From NCBI RefSeq assembly GCF_000499845.2, contig NC_023759.2, forward strand, positions 49,450,172 through 49,514,171: DNA of 64,000 nt. Direction: 5' to 3'. The notes below the pieces were generated by a model, which was not told where the DNA came from, searched no databases, and worked only from the letters and a program-made list of their open reading frames with translations. Made by a program: the position numbers and the translations under genes. Below, piece after piece: positions 26,297-39,365 of the stretch (the stretch's first letter is position 1; every line of letters starts with the position of its first letter). The stretch is from Phaseolus vulgaris. Lineage: Eukaryota > Streptophyta > Magnoliopsida > Fabales > Fabaceae.

Positions 26297-29200
26297 TTAG
26301 ACCAAAGGCAGACTTGATTCTCTGCCGCTGCTTCTTTCTTTGTTTCTCAATGTAGACTCCACGAGTTTAACTTTCTTTGAATTCTCAGTATTTACAAGTG
26401 AGAGTTTTTCAAGAGATGATTTGAGCATGGATATCTGATTGTCTCCAGCATGAGTTTTCTTCCCAGCTGTTTTCTGTTGCTGATTAGCTTTCGAAGCTTG
26501 CAAGTGCCTTCTCAGCCTTGCACTTAGTGCATCAACAGAAGAATGCAAAGCATCCAACTCAACTTCCTTAAAGCGGTCTGGAAAAAAAGGAGTGATTTAG
26601 TGCTTTTGAAAAAAATTCTCAGTAGATAGAAATGACCAAAGATGATGATGCAGAATGGGGAATGGTGTATCAGGAAAAGAAAAGAGACAGCTAGAGAATA
26701 AATATGTCTAGATTCAGGCAGAGCTCTTCTTAAAAGCATACTATTATTGCTTTTATATGTATACACTTCTATAACAACTTGTAAAAAATGAAAACAAGAA
26801 AGTAAAATGAATAGAACATCTATAAACTAAAATCAACTTGTGCAATTAACTTGTATCTAAACTGTTTTAGAACTTACAATACATAAGCTGATTTTAGTCT
26901 ATGAGAAAAACTTCATTCATTTTATCTTTTTTTTTCTTCTAGAAGTATTAATAAAAATGTTTATTTGATCCGGATTTAAATATGAATCTTTGAGAAAAGG
27001 TATTCAAAAATTTCATTAACAGACAAATAGTATAAGTAAGGGATCGAACATCCATTACCAAGCTCTGATTTAAACTGCCGCTCTGCTCTGGACAGTGGTT
27101 TTTTGTGAGCACAAGGCATGTTCCTTAATTGTTGCAAGCGCTCTTCCAAAGAATTGTGCATTTGAATAGCACGATCTAACCTTTTCTTTAATATAGCCTC
27201 TTTCTCCTCACCGTTCAAAAGTTTCTGTTGTGCATCGCCTAAACGAGAATGTTGGTCATTAATGATTTTCTTCAACTGAGGTGCGTGATGCTTGAGCTCC
27301 AAGTACACCTATTATGACAAAATGCAATGGAAGAGATCCAACAGTTATTATAAAAATCATAGCTGATTTTAGAAACCCATTCATTTAGCGTACATAGCAC
27401 ATAGAATAAAGAACTAATGGATCAAATTTTAATGAACTGCGTCAATTCACAGAATAACATACAATGTCTAATTTTTTCTAAAGCGATCTTATCATGCAAA
27501 TATATTGCACAAGTAGTCATAAAAAACTTTCATCTGATAACATTTATTAATGACTCTTGGCCTAAAATTATTACTTCAGTTTTGGCCAAAATTTGAGAAT
27601 ACTACTGAATGAGCAAATATGATTAATAAACAAGATCAGAATAAGGACTCGGATAAATCAGAATCAAGCATAAAAGGCTGGGACACTATGGTAGTCATAC
27701 CTTATGTCCATACTCCACATAAGTTTCATGAAACAGCTTGAAATACTGATGTAATGTTGATCGACCTTCAATTGAATCAGCTGCAACAGAACGCAAACTT
27801 GGAGAGGCATGGGGAACAAGTACCTCCTTGGGTCCACTAAGTAGTTCTTTGCTAATTATTGTTGGTATATCTCTCTCCTTTGATTCCCCCTCTGATGAAA
27901 TGGGTTTCTTCTCCAAATCAATGCTTACTGGAAGCAAGAGGTTCCAACTTTTCATCTCAAGCACAACACACTCAAGAGAAAGTGTAATAGCTACAATCCA
28001 TGAATATCCAAATGAATCTGATAAAGACGCAAAGCCACAAATTGAGGGCTCTGAGGTGTATCGACTCTGGCAAGTATTTAACACAGGGTGCACAGACGGT
28101 GTTTTCATTGTATCATCCTTGCCATTTGACTGACTAGTAAATGGAAGAAAATGTAAAACTATTGAGTCAATCCCTCCATCATGAAGGGAATATATTCTTT
28201 CTGGCATAAGCATATCAATGAACAAAGAAATATTATAACCACTTTCTGCTCTTCGTGGCAGAGCCAAATCAACAATAGCCAGTCTCAGTAAAGGGGGTGG
28301 ATTACCCAACCAGGCATTATGATCAACCTTCCCCAGACTACTGCAGGTAATTGACTCACAAATCATAGCAAGGCCAAGAATTTGGTCATGGGAATCAACA
28401 CGAAGACGAGGCGGACTACCAACACACCAGACAGGTTGGATCTCATCGGCTAGAGCATCTATCTGCAATTGCCCACCACTCCAGGCAGTCACCAAAATAG
28501 AGTCTTTACTGACTAAATTGTACAGAAAACTAACTGCACGACCTTCACATTCTGCACTACAACCAAATGAATCTTCATTTCCATCCTGACCTACTCTTCG
28601 CAGAGGTCCCTACAAATTCAAAACATAACATAAAATCATATTGCATAACACTGCAACTGATGGAATGGAACAATCTGACAGGCACTTTTCCATCAATTGA
28701 TAACACAGCCGACAAAAGTCTAGTTTAGACTATATGTATACCTGCAAGACAAGAGATGCATCAAATAAAGAATAAGCATGAGCTCTTAGCAAGGACAGAC
28801 TGTCTCCTTCAGTGTCTTGGTTCTGTAACTCAGGAAATGTTGCTTCTAACCAGGAGATTGCCAACTTTGAATTACTTGCAGCAACAGAGTTGGCTGATAT
28901 TATTCCAAATGTGTGAGCATCATTATATATTTCTACCAAGGACTCACATTTGAAGAGACTGTGGAGAAGCAGAGAAAAAATAAAAAAATATGAGTAGGGT
29001 ACAAACATTATATATAAATAACTCTATCTAGATGATATCAAGATTTATTATGGGTAAACAGCTTATCAATAGTTGAAGAGGAAATAAGGTTAATTTTTTT
29101 CATATTATTTATACAAGTGCTTATGTCGTTATAAATGCCTTTTCCAAACATAACCATAATCCAGGAAGTACTGGTGACATTTCTGCAGTAAGAGAGACAG

Positions 29201-31302
29201 ATGAAATAAGAGCAATAAAATACCTTCCAAATGGAACAATGGGGCAGAGTACATAGATAGCCCCATTACTGAACAAAATAAAAACCTGTTAAGTAGCACA
29301 ATAAATAAAATGTTTAAAACTAATTAAAGAAATGCAGTAGTAGATAATGTAAAATGGGCAAAAAAGAATATTTAGAAACCGTTAAATAAAAATAACACCA
29401 GAACTTACACTAAACCTGTCCCATAAGTGGTCACCCCCAAAAGAAAAATCAACTGGGCACACTGATGAGGCATTTCTAGATCTACCCGGCTCAACAGGCT
29501 GTAAATAATATTCTTGCTCTGGTTGCAAAGGATCCACAGCCAGGTTGAAAAGTCTACAAAGATGAGTTTGCAATTAGAGGGAAACATGACAACATAACTC
29601 ACAGTTAAATAATGTCTTATCCAACCAAGAAAGAACAGATATACACAAAATAAATAAATAAATAAATAAATGGCATCAGTACGACATGTTGGTGTTAAAA
29701 CAAGTACATGACTATTATATGACTACGGGACATATTATGCACACGAAAATAATTCAATCAAAATCCAAGAGAATGAAATTTCAAACGTAATTATAAAATT
29801 TAACTATTAGATATAAGGGTGAACAAAATTAGGACCCAGACTTAAAAACAAATGGCTCGATGGAATTTTTTATTTTCTGGTGAAAATGGGATGGGAGCCC
29901 ATATCAGCAAGGCTTGTTAAGTTGTTATTCTCATACTAATGTAGATAATAACATTAGAAAGACTACAGGATTTGCCATAAAAAAAAATTAACCTATTACA
30001 ATATCAAACTGATATATTTATTCCCTTGTAGAATTGTAGCCTTTCATTTTCTAAATCTCAGCATTGCATTTGAAGCCATTCCAAAAGCAATATCTTTTCA
30101 GTTCAGTCTAGCATAAACCAAGATGACCCATTGAATAACCAAAATCCATGTTTTATAAGTCACACCACACCACTGCAAATAATATTGATTATCCTACATC
30201 ATTATAAAAAAAGCTTACCTGAAAACTGAGTCAGAAGAAAGAATTCCCAAATGAGTATCACTGTAAGGGTGCCATAATACTTGTAACACCCGAATATCAT
30301 TGCCACCAGTGGAATGTGCATGAGAACCAACAGTAATAGTCCTGCAACAAGATGTCAAGAAAAAAAAAGGGTTAAAAATTCTATGATGGTAAGGAAAAGC
30401 TCATAACTCCAGCAACATAAAAAAAAAATGCACACACCCATTACAGAGTATTGATACGCTGAGAAACCTGAATAGTGTATATACCTAATAGACGCTCTTC
30501 CCTTCTCTCTATCTCCCTTTTCATCATATCATACCTACATTTCTTTCCCTTCTATCTCTATCCCTCTCTTGGTATCTAGCTCAAGCAGCACATACATGTC
30601 CCTCAATCATTTTTCCTATAATTTATAACCATAACCTTCTTCCTATGCAATGCAACTCGGGAATAAACTTGAAAATCCTATAAACATAACTCGAAAACAA
30701 TTTATTTCAATAAAAAAACAATAAATATTTAAGAAACAACTGAGATTATCCAGTAGCAGAGAAAAAGCATATTATAGTAGTAAGTTCAACTTGCAATTGT
30801 ACCTGCAAATCAAGTTCACATCCTTCTTAGATGCGCGTCCGTAGAGATACATGACAGAGAGCGTTTCGGAACCGAAAAGGAGTATTGCTGTTCCGTTCCT
30901 GTTGATGGAGATTTTGTGGACGTCGAAATCGAGCACCGCGTCCGCTTGCAACACCTGTTTCAAATTCAATAACGAATTAGCATATCATTGCATTCCGTTT
31001 GTACGAAAATCTAAATGCGAGAGAGAGAGAGAGACCTTCGAGGGCGAAGAGGCGAGGACGGAAGAGGGATCGGGGTCGCCAAGTCGGAGAGAGAGGCGGT
31101 GGAGGAAGCGGTTGTTGGCGTCCCAGAAGTAGAGGCGCGAGGCTCCGTCCCAGGCCAGGAGATTCCGGTAAGCGGCAATGTTGGCGCCGCCGTGTGCGGT
31201 GAAGAGAGGATGCTTGGGAAGCGGGACCCACTCGACTTCGTCTTTGGGAGTTTGGGAGTGGCTTGGGCTCGGCTCCGAGCTCGGCTCCAACGTGATTCTC
31301 AT
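26297..31302 (-). CDS. MOS7: Nuclear pore protein NUP88 / MOS7
   Basis: Nucleoporin of the cytoplasmic side of the pore. In Arabidopsis, MOS7 holds back nuclear export and is needed for nuclear build-up of immune regulators such as NPR1 and EDS1. Minus-strand exons are 31036-31302, 30803-30954, 30219-30341, 29409-29553, 29224-29285, 28742-28958, 27701-28609, 27059-27308 and 26297-26577. Phases agree throughout, giving 801 aa (Arabidopsis MOS7 about 810 from memory). Diagnostic blocks include EVEWVPLPKHPLF, LPEQEYYLQP-like PEQEYYLQPVEPGRSR, FSFGGDHLWDRF, PERIYSLHDGGIDS, DSFGYSWIVA and EGRSTLHQYFKLFHE. The first 600 or so residues correspond to the beta-propeller. Residues from about 626 form a coiled coil rich in Lys, Glu and Leu (LKKRLDRAI, LEERLQQLR). 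The start chosen is MRITLEP. The frame stays open upstream to 31458, but that stretch is basic and unlike the family. Confidence 0.95.
29646..29671. repeat. (AAAT)n microsatellite in MOS7 intron 3
   Basis: Six or so AAAT units, within the intron at 29554-30218. Confidence 0.85.
30955..31035 (-). other. Intron 1 of MOS7, with CT-repeat donor
   Basis: An 81-bp intron whose donor is GTCTCTCTCTC, inside a (CT)n run (plus strand GAGAGA at 31019-31034). The acceptor is TTGAAACAG. Joining restores PSK to VLQAD in phase 0, as in MOS7 homologues. Confidence 0.85.
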
Positions 31303-33746
31303 GGTTGTTGCTGCTTTGTGCTTTGTGCTTCGTTCTTTCTTCCTTCGAGTTTCACTTTCGCAGTTCGAACCCTTGCTGTTTTTCTTTCCGGCGGGGTGCT
31401 TCCTCGATGCGTAAGAACGACGTCGTACTCGCTCTTTGTTTTTTAAAATTTTGAACACTTTTTTTTTGTTTGCCCTCTTTTCTTACTGGACTGAAGAGGC
31501 CCAAAAGGCCGCATGAGCTTTGGATGATTTTCATGGTACTTCTTTTTGCAGTCCTACATTTTTTAAAATATCAAAATTAGTCTTATCATTTTTATTTGAA
31601 AAGACATCGTTGTGAGGTTTAGAAAAAATTGGGTTTTGTGGCATTTATGGATTGATAGATTTGAAATGCATTTGTTTTTATTTATGGATTAGTGAATCCA
31701 AAATACATTTTTCTTGACTTATGAATTGGTGAATTTATAATACATTTTTAAATTTTGATGTTTGATTTTGGTTTTTAATAATATGTTGGAATTTTATGTA
31801 GGAAATTACAATCAAACATGATCGTCATCACAATAGGAGCTTGCTTGCCTGGTAAATTATTTTCATTATTGTGTTATCATTGTTTTTTATTTAAAATATT
31901 CAAGTTCTTAACTTAATTTCAATGAATATATATTTAGGATGAAACTCATAATATATTGCAGTTAGCTTGTGACATCATGGATAAGAAGTCATTTCACATG
32001 CTCTAAGACATATGCGAAAGAGACATAATTATAGTTCTTAGACAATTTTCAATGTAGTTAGGTTTTGTAAAATTAGGTTTTATATTTTTAAATTTGACTA
32101 TGATTTTATACATAATTTTTTATCATTAATATATTATATATTATCAATATTTATTGTGTTTGTTTTAAGTGAGTATTGTTCTTATTAAAAAAAATATTTG
32201 CATTAAATAAATTATTTATATTTAAAATAAAAAATGACTCTTTAAAACAAATTAATTGCATTCATAATTAATTCAAAAATAATAAAAAATCCAAAAATGA
32301 TATATTCGATAAGGTAACGAAACATATATTGTTATTTCGTATATTAAACTTTTTCAGATTGTATAATTTAAAAATATTTTAAAATTATGTAATTCATGAA
32401 TATTTCGGATAATTTGATTTAGGATATAGTTTTATTTTTTAGTTGTTATAACAAACACACTTTGATATTATTATTTTTTTATGGTGTAGGAGTGGTAGAT
32501 GAAAGTTGGGTGCAATGTATTAAAAATAATAATGGTGTTTGAGATTCAGATTCTAAAACATCTAATTTTGAGTTCAATTTAAAAATCATATACAAAAAAA
32601 TAAAACGAGAGAGTTGTAACTTTAACGTATGACAATATTCCAATAAATAAGTTTCTCACTTACCGAATAATATACAATACATTGCTGAAATTCCTCTTTC
32701 ATATTTATATGTACGAAAAATATTCCAATGTGTGAAGAGAACCTTTCAGACAAACTTTATTCCTCTCTAAAAACAAAAAATATTGAAAAGATTAACCCAG
32801 AGCAATATATTTAAACTCAAGTGACACAAGTATTATAAATAAATGTTTACTGAGCTGAAAAGCCATTTTCACATTCCCTTAAAGTTATGTAGTAAAATAC
32901 TAACAAGAACACTAATACAACACAAAACGAATATAGTATAATCTCTAAATTGCAGGATATGGAAACATTAAATTTATATAAATTGACAATAAAAAATTAT
33001 GTGTATAAATATGTTTCAATTTTTTTTTAACAGAAAGATATTTCTTATTGCTGGTTAAAAAAGATTTGTTCCTTATTTTTATAAAATAAGCTTTAGGTTT
33101 TAGAAAATTAATGTATTTCTCTTTTTTAAAATTGTATTAAAATTGTCAGAAATCCAACAATTTTTTCTAATTTAAACACTTTATCGATACATGTCTTACA
33201 ACTGTCCGTGTCCGATATATGTTACACAAGTATCAGTTTTCAATACATGTGTGCGACATGAGCAGATTTTAAACTATATAAAGTTTATTCACCTCATTTT
33301 TCTTCGAATAAAAACTGTTATGATCATTTTAACATAAATTTTTATTAAAAAGTGTTTATATATATTCACAATAAGATATACAGGAAATAATTCCAAAGGA
33401 AGAATATAAATAAGAAAAGAAAATAGATACATATAAATGGCTAAAGATGAAGCTCTATTACATATACCGATTATAATTATACCTAAACACCATTCAACAA
33501 CTTTATGTATCCTGGTAGCAGTAAACTGACAGTATCCGAGGTTAGAAAGTTAGGTGCCAAAGTTGCTAGCATCCTTTGGATAAACCTGACATAACAGAAA
33601 AAAAAAAAACATTTAGGATTTTTTTAATTTCGCTAATCACTGTTTAATTTTACCAAAAAAAGTAATTAAAAATAATTACCGTAGCAACTCTTGACCCTCG
33701 CAAAACATATATGATATTTACTTAGATCTTCGAGCGGCACAGTAGT
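31303..33746. other. Upstream region of MOS7 and intergenic DNA
   Basis: The first about 150 bp are the MOS7 leader and promoter. A degenerate minisatellite lies at about 31644-31752: three copies of a roughly 37-bp unit beginning TTATG(G/A)ATT. The rest is A+T-rich. A piece at 33185-33270 with TGTCCG/GATA(C/T)ATGT words resembles common dispersed plant repeats. No gene was recognised. Confidence 0.5.
31644..31752. repeat. Degenerate 37-bp minisatellite
   Basis: Three diverged tandem units each start with TTATGGATT or TTATGAATT and end with ATACATTT or ATGCATTT. Confidence 0.6.
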
Positions 33747-35722
33747 TCATTTGATTCGTTCTTCCTGAAGAATCTTGAGATACCTGGGATACCCATTTTT
33801 GCAAGCTGAAATCTGTAGATATCAAAAGTGGAACATGATTAAATGTCTTCATCGTTTTGTTTCTGTTTCTTCAGATAAACATGTAAAAATATGAGAATAA
33901 TTGTTTTTTTTTTTTATTATTATTATTACATATGGTATGAGGTAAGCACGTGGGAATAACTTGTTTATGTCGTGTGACTAGGTGAGAGAAAGCTGTCTAT
34001 CAGCAACAGTTGTTAGTAGTGGGGAACCCTCAACTTGCAGGGTGCCAACAGTGAAGGCCATGATCTTAGGTAAGAAAATAAATAATACTAATATTTTTTA
34101 ACGATTAAACATATCTCTGCATACGCACATGATCAAATACATATCTAGATATTTCTAAACTATATTATATTATATTATCGACTTTGGTTATTTTAAGGCT
34201 CAAGGAGATTTCAAAAGAGGATTCATATCTGTGAGACCAAGTCTTATTTGAATCAAGTATAAGAAACAAAAAGTTTTTTGGTAAATTTTTGTTAGGATTC
34301 AAGCATTTGGAAGAATAATTTGCATAGACGATATATGAGGAGTCCAACATCCCCATATGACCCACTTTCTGCCCAATTTTTCCAACCAGCTCAATTTGGC
34401 TGTTTGGAGAAGTCAATGAACTATGTTGCCAAAGCTGAAAATAAAATAAAATGCATGACTTAATTTGAATTTTGCTTTTCTGCATTCAATAGGAGTTGTC
34501 AACAAACCAAACCATTGACCTTCCAGAGAGGCAGGGAAAATCAAAACCAACCCTTATATACTTTTCTGTGTAGGAAAAGTTTTAGAGCAGAAGATAATTC
34601 TAAACCATCAATTAATACACTAATAACATACCATAATTGTTCTTCTACTGTACTAAGGTCAATAATAAATAATGCACTCACTGAAGTTTCCTTGATCATA
34701 AAAAACGGTACTTAGTGGGTCCTTCCCACCACACAAAAATTCTCTCCGTGTAAACCCCGCGTCACCAAAAACGATTAAGAAAGAGGAATTAGCTTGAATT
34801 TTCACTAGCAAAAGGATACGAATTTCCAAAAGCACAGCGTTTTGCAAAACTATCTTGTTCCACTAACACACGCAATAATTTTAATTTTAAAGTTGAATTT
34901 AGCTTTGGTGGAAAGGAAAATAGCGTGTGCAAGGGGAGGAGACACTTACAGCTTCAATGTCAATTTTGTAGACCAAAAGCTTTCTTCTTTCCCTGCAACT
35001 TGTTCTGTAGGCCACGACAACATGCCCCACGGCCAACGCACAAGAGCACACGAACAGAGCTATTTCGGTTCCTCCAACATGCCCACTTCGATCTAACCCC
35101 CAAACACTGAAGATGTAAACAGCCTTCAACGACACAAACATCAGAGACAAAACAGAACACATGGTCGTAATCCCCAAATAAGGTCCGTGCGAAAGCCTTG
35201 GTCCATCACACAAACTATAAACACCTGAAAGAAAAGTTAACAACCCATTAAACAACCTTCAAAAGGGTCATCGAAAATCACTACAAAACTTCACCTTGAT
35301 TAAAAAAAATTGGTCACTATGATCACTGGTAATGATATTTTTTTTCAAGAAAAAAATACATATAAAATGTTTGGTGGGTAATTATAGTTCTTGTAGTGTG
35401 TGTACTTACAGAAGATGATGAAGGATCGTATTATGGAGATAAGGGGAATATCAATGAGGGAGGATCGGAAATCGTAGTGGTGGAAATGGGAAGCGAGATT
35501 TTCCAAGGAGAAAGAGGAGGGGGAAATGGTTGAGAGAAGAGCCGAAGGGAGGAGTGCATCGGCAATAACAAGGAGAACCGGGGCAGAGAACAGAAGAAGC
35601 GATATAACCATAGTGATCAAGAAGAACAGAGTCTTGAAGCCCCTCATTATTCTCTTGGATTTGTCTTCTTTTGAGGAGAAACCCATGGTGGATCCTGTGA
35701 TTTGGTAGTGTTTCCCACTCAT
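33747..35722 (-). CDS. Plant four-helix membrane protein of unknown function
   Basis: Minus-strand exons are 35410-35722, 34950-35224 and 33747-33812, all GT-AG with matching phases, giving 217 aa. The start is ATG at 35722 in a strong GCCACC context, beginning MSGKHYQITGS. The frame is open upstream to 35863 (MACTFLRF), but that extension is unlikely. Four hydrophobic segments lie at about 30-56 (TLFFLITMVISLLLF), 88-108, 113-140 (YLGITTMCSVLSLMF) and 150-172 (EIALFVCSCALAVGH). A basic tail follows, with CRERRKLLVYKIDIEA and, from exon 3, ISACKNGYPRYLKILQEERIK. These blocks match a conserved plant protein I recall without an assigned function. The tail after the last helix probably faces the cytosol (positive-inside). 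No enzyme motif is visible. I am confident that it is a real gene, but not of any role. Confidence 0.85.
33813..34949 (-). other. Intron 2 of the four-TM protein gene
   Basis: A 1137-bp intron on the minus strand. The reading frame at 34165-34485 inside it does not splice in phase and matches nothing I recognise. Confidence 0.8.
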
Positions 35723-36430
35723 GGTGGCTGAGAGCTTGTAATATGTGGTTTTGTTGCAGAAAGGAAGAGTCTGTGATGTGTGTTGTTGTTGTGTTGTGAT
35801 GACAAGGGGAACGAGGGAGAAGGGTTTAATTAAGAGGGTGAAACGAAGGAAGGTGCAGGCCAAGGTTACAAAGTTGACCGGACTTGTCCACTATTTGAGT
35901 GATGACAAATGCTAGGTTGGGACTTTACACGAACATGTAGAGGGACCCTGATCATACTCTTTCTCTCTCCAAACCAACGGCAATACCTAAAACCTTAACG
36001 CACAATTAACTTTATATCTATGTTTTCATGTTTTGTTTTTTTATTTTATTTTATTTGGTGAGGCTTATTCCCTGTGTATGCACCACCTACGAAATTCACT
36101 TCTACTTCTTCGACACGTGTCCCGTGATTGTTGCTGGTGCTTGTTGATGGGTGATGTACCACGTCATCCCATATGTAATATGTTTGTGCTGGGATTTGGG
36201 ATAAAACATGAATCTTGAATCTTTATCATGTGAATTTTCTAAAAAAAGTTTTTTCTGCTATTTTCCGTATTAAAAACTTATCATCAAAGGCTTCCATAAT
36301 GAGAGAGTGAAGGGTAAAGTATACACCCCCATTCTATTCTTTTTCATAAAAGTTATTATATTAGATATTATTATAAATTTAATATTTCAATTAAATAACA
36401 ACAATTATTTATTATCACATTAAAAATATA
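35723..36430. other. Promoter side of the four-TM gene and intergenic DNA
   Basis: The leader and promoter of the minus-strand gene lie just above 35722. No further gene was recognised; small reading frames at 36033-36218 look random. Confidence 0.45.
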
Positions 36431-36431
36431 T

Positions 36432-36930
36432 TATTAAAAGAAAAAAAAATACAAGAATACATCCCATTTCATTTTATACAAGATTTAAATGATAAGAAAA
36501 AAAGCCCAATAAAATAAAATTTGTACATCCGATAAAAAAAATATAGACAGAAAATGTACATGTTTTTCGAATAAAGATAAATATTTATGAAAAATTATAT
36601 GATATAAATGTATAATTAAGAGAAAAATATATAAAAATACATCCCATTTCATTTTAAACGAGATTTAAATGACAAGAAAAAAATACAATAAAATAAAATT
36701 TGTACATCCGATAAAAAAAATATACAACCCAAAATGTACATGTTTTTCGAAATAAAATAGATATTTATGAAAATTATATGATATAAATGTATTATTAAAA
36801 GAAAAAAAAAATACAAGAATACATCCCGTTTCATTTTACACGAGATTTAAATGATAAGAAAAGAAACACGATAAAATAAAATTTTTACATCCCATAAAAA
36901 AAATAAAAATAAAAATATATACCGAGTTTG
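36432..36930. repeat. 180-bp tandem repeat, about three copies
   Basis: The block ATACATCCCATTTCATTTTA recurs at 36459, 36639 and 36821 (last copy CCCGTTTC), so the period is about 180-182 bp. Each copy continues with GAGATTTAAATGA-AAG, AATAAAATTTGTACATCC and, in the first two, AATGTACATGTTTTTCGAA and TATGATATAAATGTAT. The third copy is partial. It is a short satellite-like array and non-coding. Confidence 0.9.
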
Positions 36931-39365
36931 GAAGGATAGAAATAGAAAGAAAAAATATAAAATGTTTTTAAAATAGAAAGAAAGAAATATATATAAAACT
37001 ATTTTGATATAATTAGAAATAATGTTTTAATGTAGTATTTTTGGTTACCAAAAATGACTGATTATTTAAAATAATATTAGAATGATTTGTAATGATTGAA
37101 CAGAAAGAAGAAAAAACACTTTCTTTTGAAACAAATAAGAAGCATTTTTAATATTTAAGTCATGTGTATCCTTTCTTAATATTTGACTATTTTGTTATAC
37201 TCTGAAAGAAAGAGGTTGAAGATGGGAGTCAGAAAGTTTGTGATTACAATATATTTCTGGTAATTGCGGGTATGGTGGAACCGAAAGATTGTAGGCATGT
37301 GATCACATGCTGCTGCATTTGTCTTTTCGAGTCATAAACCTTTTTGTTTTAAAAAACATGCATTATACAATGAATTTTGTTTTGTTCTGTATTCATCTAA
37401 CATATTCAAAGTAGAAAACCTAAACAATTACGAACTCTGAGACGATGCTGAGATGGTGTTGTTCAAGCAGCCTTATTGCAGCTGTTGGAGCCATCACTCA
37501 ATCATTTTACCATGTTCTTCGTTGCCATTGGATTCTCTTTATACACTTTTTTAAATGTTTTCTTTTTGTTGCAGTTATAGATTTAGATTCTGAATCCATT
37601 ATTATGGCAACAGACACTAATATATATAGTCACCGAGAAAACACAGATTTATTAATGTGTATATTATAATTTGGATTTTTTATAATACATCTCAATTCTA
37701 TTCTATAAAACATTCCTTCTAAATAGATAATAAGTAAATGATGAGAAATCTTATATACACATCTTTCTATTTTAATAGGTTTTATTTAGTAATACATTAT
37801 ATTTTTTTATTTTCTTATGTCCCCTGGACCAAATGAAAAGAGTTAGGTTTCAAAGAGTCAAGGCACTCTCAATCATCAATTCATTGTTTGAATTTATCTT
37901 GGAGTCAGATACCACTAATTATAATAATAATAAAAAATATTTTTAACATATTTTTTATTAAATGATTGTAATTACATAAAAAATTGTAGTTTTGATTTTT
38001 AATTGAATATATTGATTTGAATTGATTTTTTTTTTAATTAAGGGACATGGCTATTGAAGATTTCTTTTCGAACGGATAGTTACGATTTATGAGAATCGCA
38101 AATTTTAAATATAGTGTGATTTTGAGTTTTATTTATAGTTATATATATAAAAAAAATAGTATGCATAAATTTTTTCTGATTTTATTTTTATTTAATATAT
38201 TTAATTATCTTAATTCTTTATTTTAAGGCAACAAAAAAATAAGTACTCTCACCCTCTAGACCAAATTTCACATATCAACGAAAATAACTTTCATTCCTAA
38301 TCAGTGTCTCCACTCCACTCTATTTCAAAGCAACTTTATTCTTTGGTAAAACTATTATTCTTTTGTATTTACCATCAAGTCAATGCTAACTTTAACATGA
38401 TCATCATACTCTTCGATTCCAAAACTATCACCAATAGAAGAAAAAAAACTTGAAGAAGAAGAAGAGAAACTCAAATCAGAGAAGAAAAAAAAAATTGATT
38501 AATCAATTCATCGGTTTTTTTACATGTTTTTTACTTTTCAATTTTGACTCAACTAAAACTATTTATATAGGTATGTTAAATTTGTATCATCGTGAAAGTT
38601 GAGTAAAATAAAAAAATACTGCATCTATTTTTGTACTAGTTATAAATAAATAAAAAACTTGTTGTTAATGAATTAAATTTATTATTTTGATTTACTTTAT
38701 ATTTAAATATTTAAAAAAAATGGAAAAAATTATTTTAAAAAACAAGATTCACTCTATTGTATAATATTCAGTCTAATTTTGACAATAAAGTAAATTGCTT
38801 ACATGTGAAAGGTATATAACTAACAGAGATAGACAAAGCAATTTCGCCTAGACCCGTTGACCAGTTCTTTCCCAAATTAAATTTACACTGACGTTTTATA
38901 TCTTTGAATAATTGAAGTTAAGAATAATTTATAAGAATTTCTATCATGACAAAATCGTGAAAGAATCCTTAAATACTAAAACAAACAATGTTTAAATATA
39001 ATTAATTAATAAAATTAAGGATTTGAGGATATCAATCTATTAAAAATAAGAAATAAGTCAGATTGATCACTTAATTTTAACGTGTGTACAAAATAATGAT
39101 ATTTTTTTGTAATTGAAAAAAAAAAGTGATTTTTCATAAAAGATAATGAAGAGAGCAGTTAAGTCAAGCGCGCCAAATATGAAGTGTGAGGAACTCTAGC
39201 CGTCACAGCAGGACCATTAGCAGCAGCCTACGAGAGCGATTGTGTTTACACATGCTTCTAGATACATTGTTACACTATCATTAATCATACAAAATCTGTT
39301 GAATAGAAACCTAATTTCAACTTTATTTTAAAAAAAATATATAAATTTTTGTTTTTTTATACTAT
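36931..39365. other. A+T-rich intergenic DNA
   Basis: No gene was recognised. The reading frame at 37445-37669 has no family match. A small G+C-richer island at about 39160-39260 contains GCGCGCCAAA, the core of an E2F-type site, but no gene is next to it. Confidence 0.45.

Noticed and set aside
31340..31400. GGGTTCGAACTGC on the minus strand, like a tRNA T-arm
   Set aside because: No matching acceptor, D or anticodon arms could be drawn around it.
31303..31458. In-frame N-terminal extension of MOS7 starting MFKILKNKERV
   Set aside because: The stretch is basic and low-complexity, unlike the family; MRITLEP at 31302 gives the expected NUP88 start.
34165..34485. 106-residue reading frame in intron 2 of the four-TM gene
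   Set aside because: It cannot be spliced in phase with the flanking exons and shows no recognisable domain.
35723..35863. Longer start (MACTFLRF) for the four-TM protein
   Set aside because: The internal ATG at 35722 has a strong GCCACC context and gives the family-like start MSGKHYQITGS; the extension looks like leader sequence.
37445..37669. 74-residue plus-strand frame starting MLRWCCSSSL
   Set aside because: No similarity recognised, isolated, and composition typical of chance frames.
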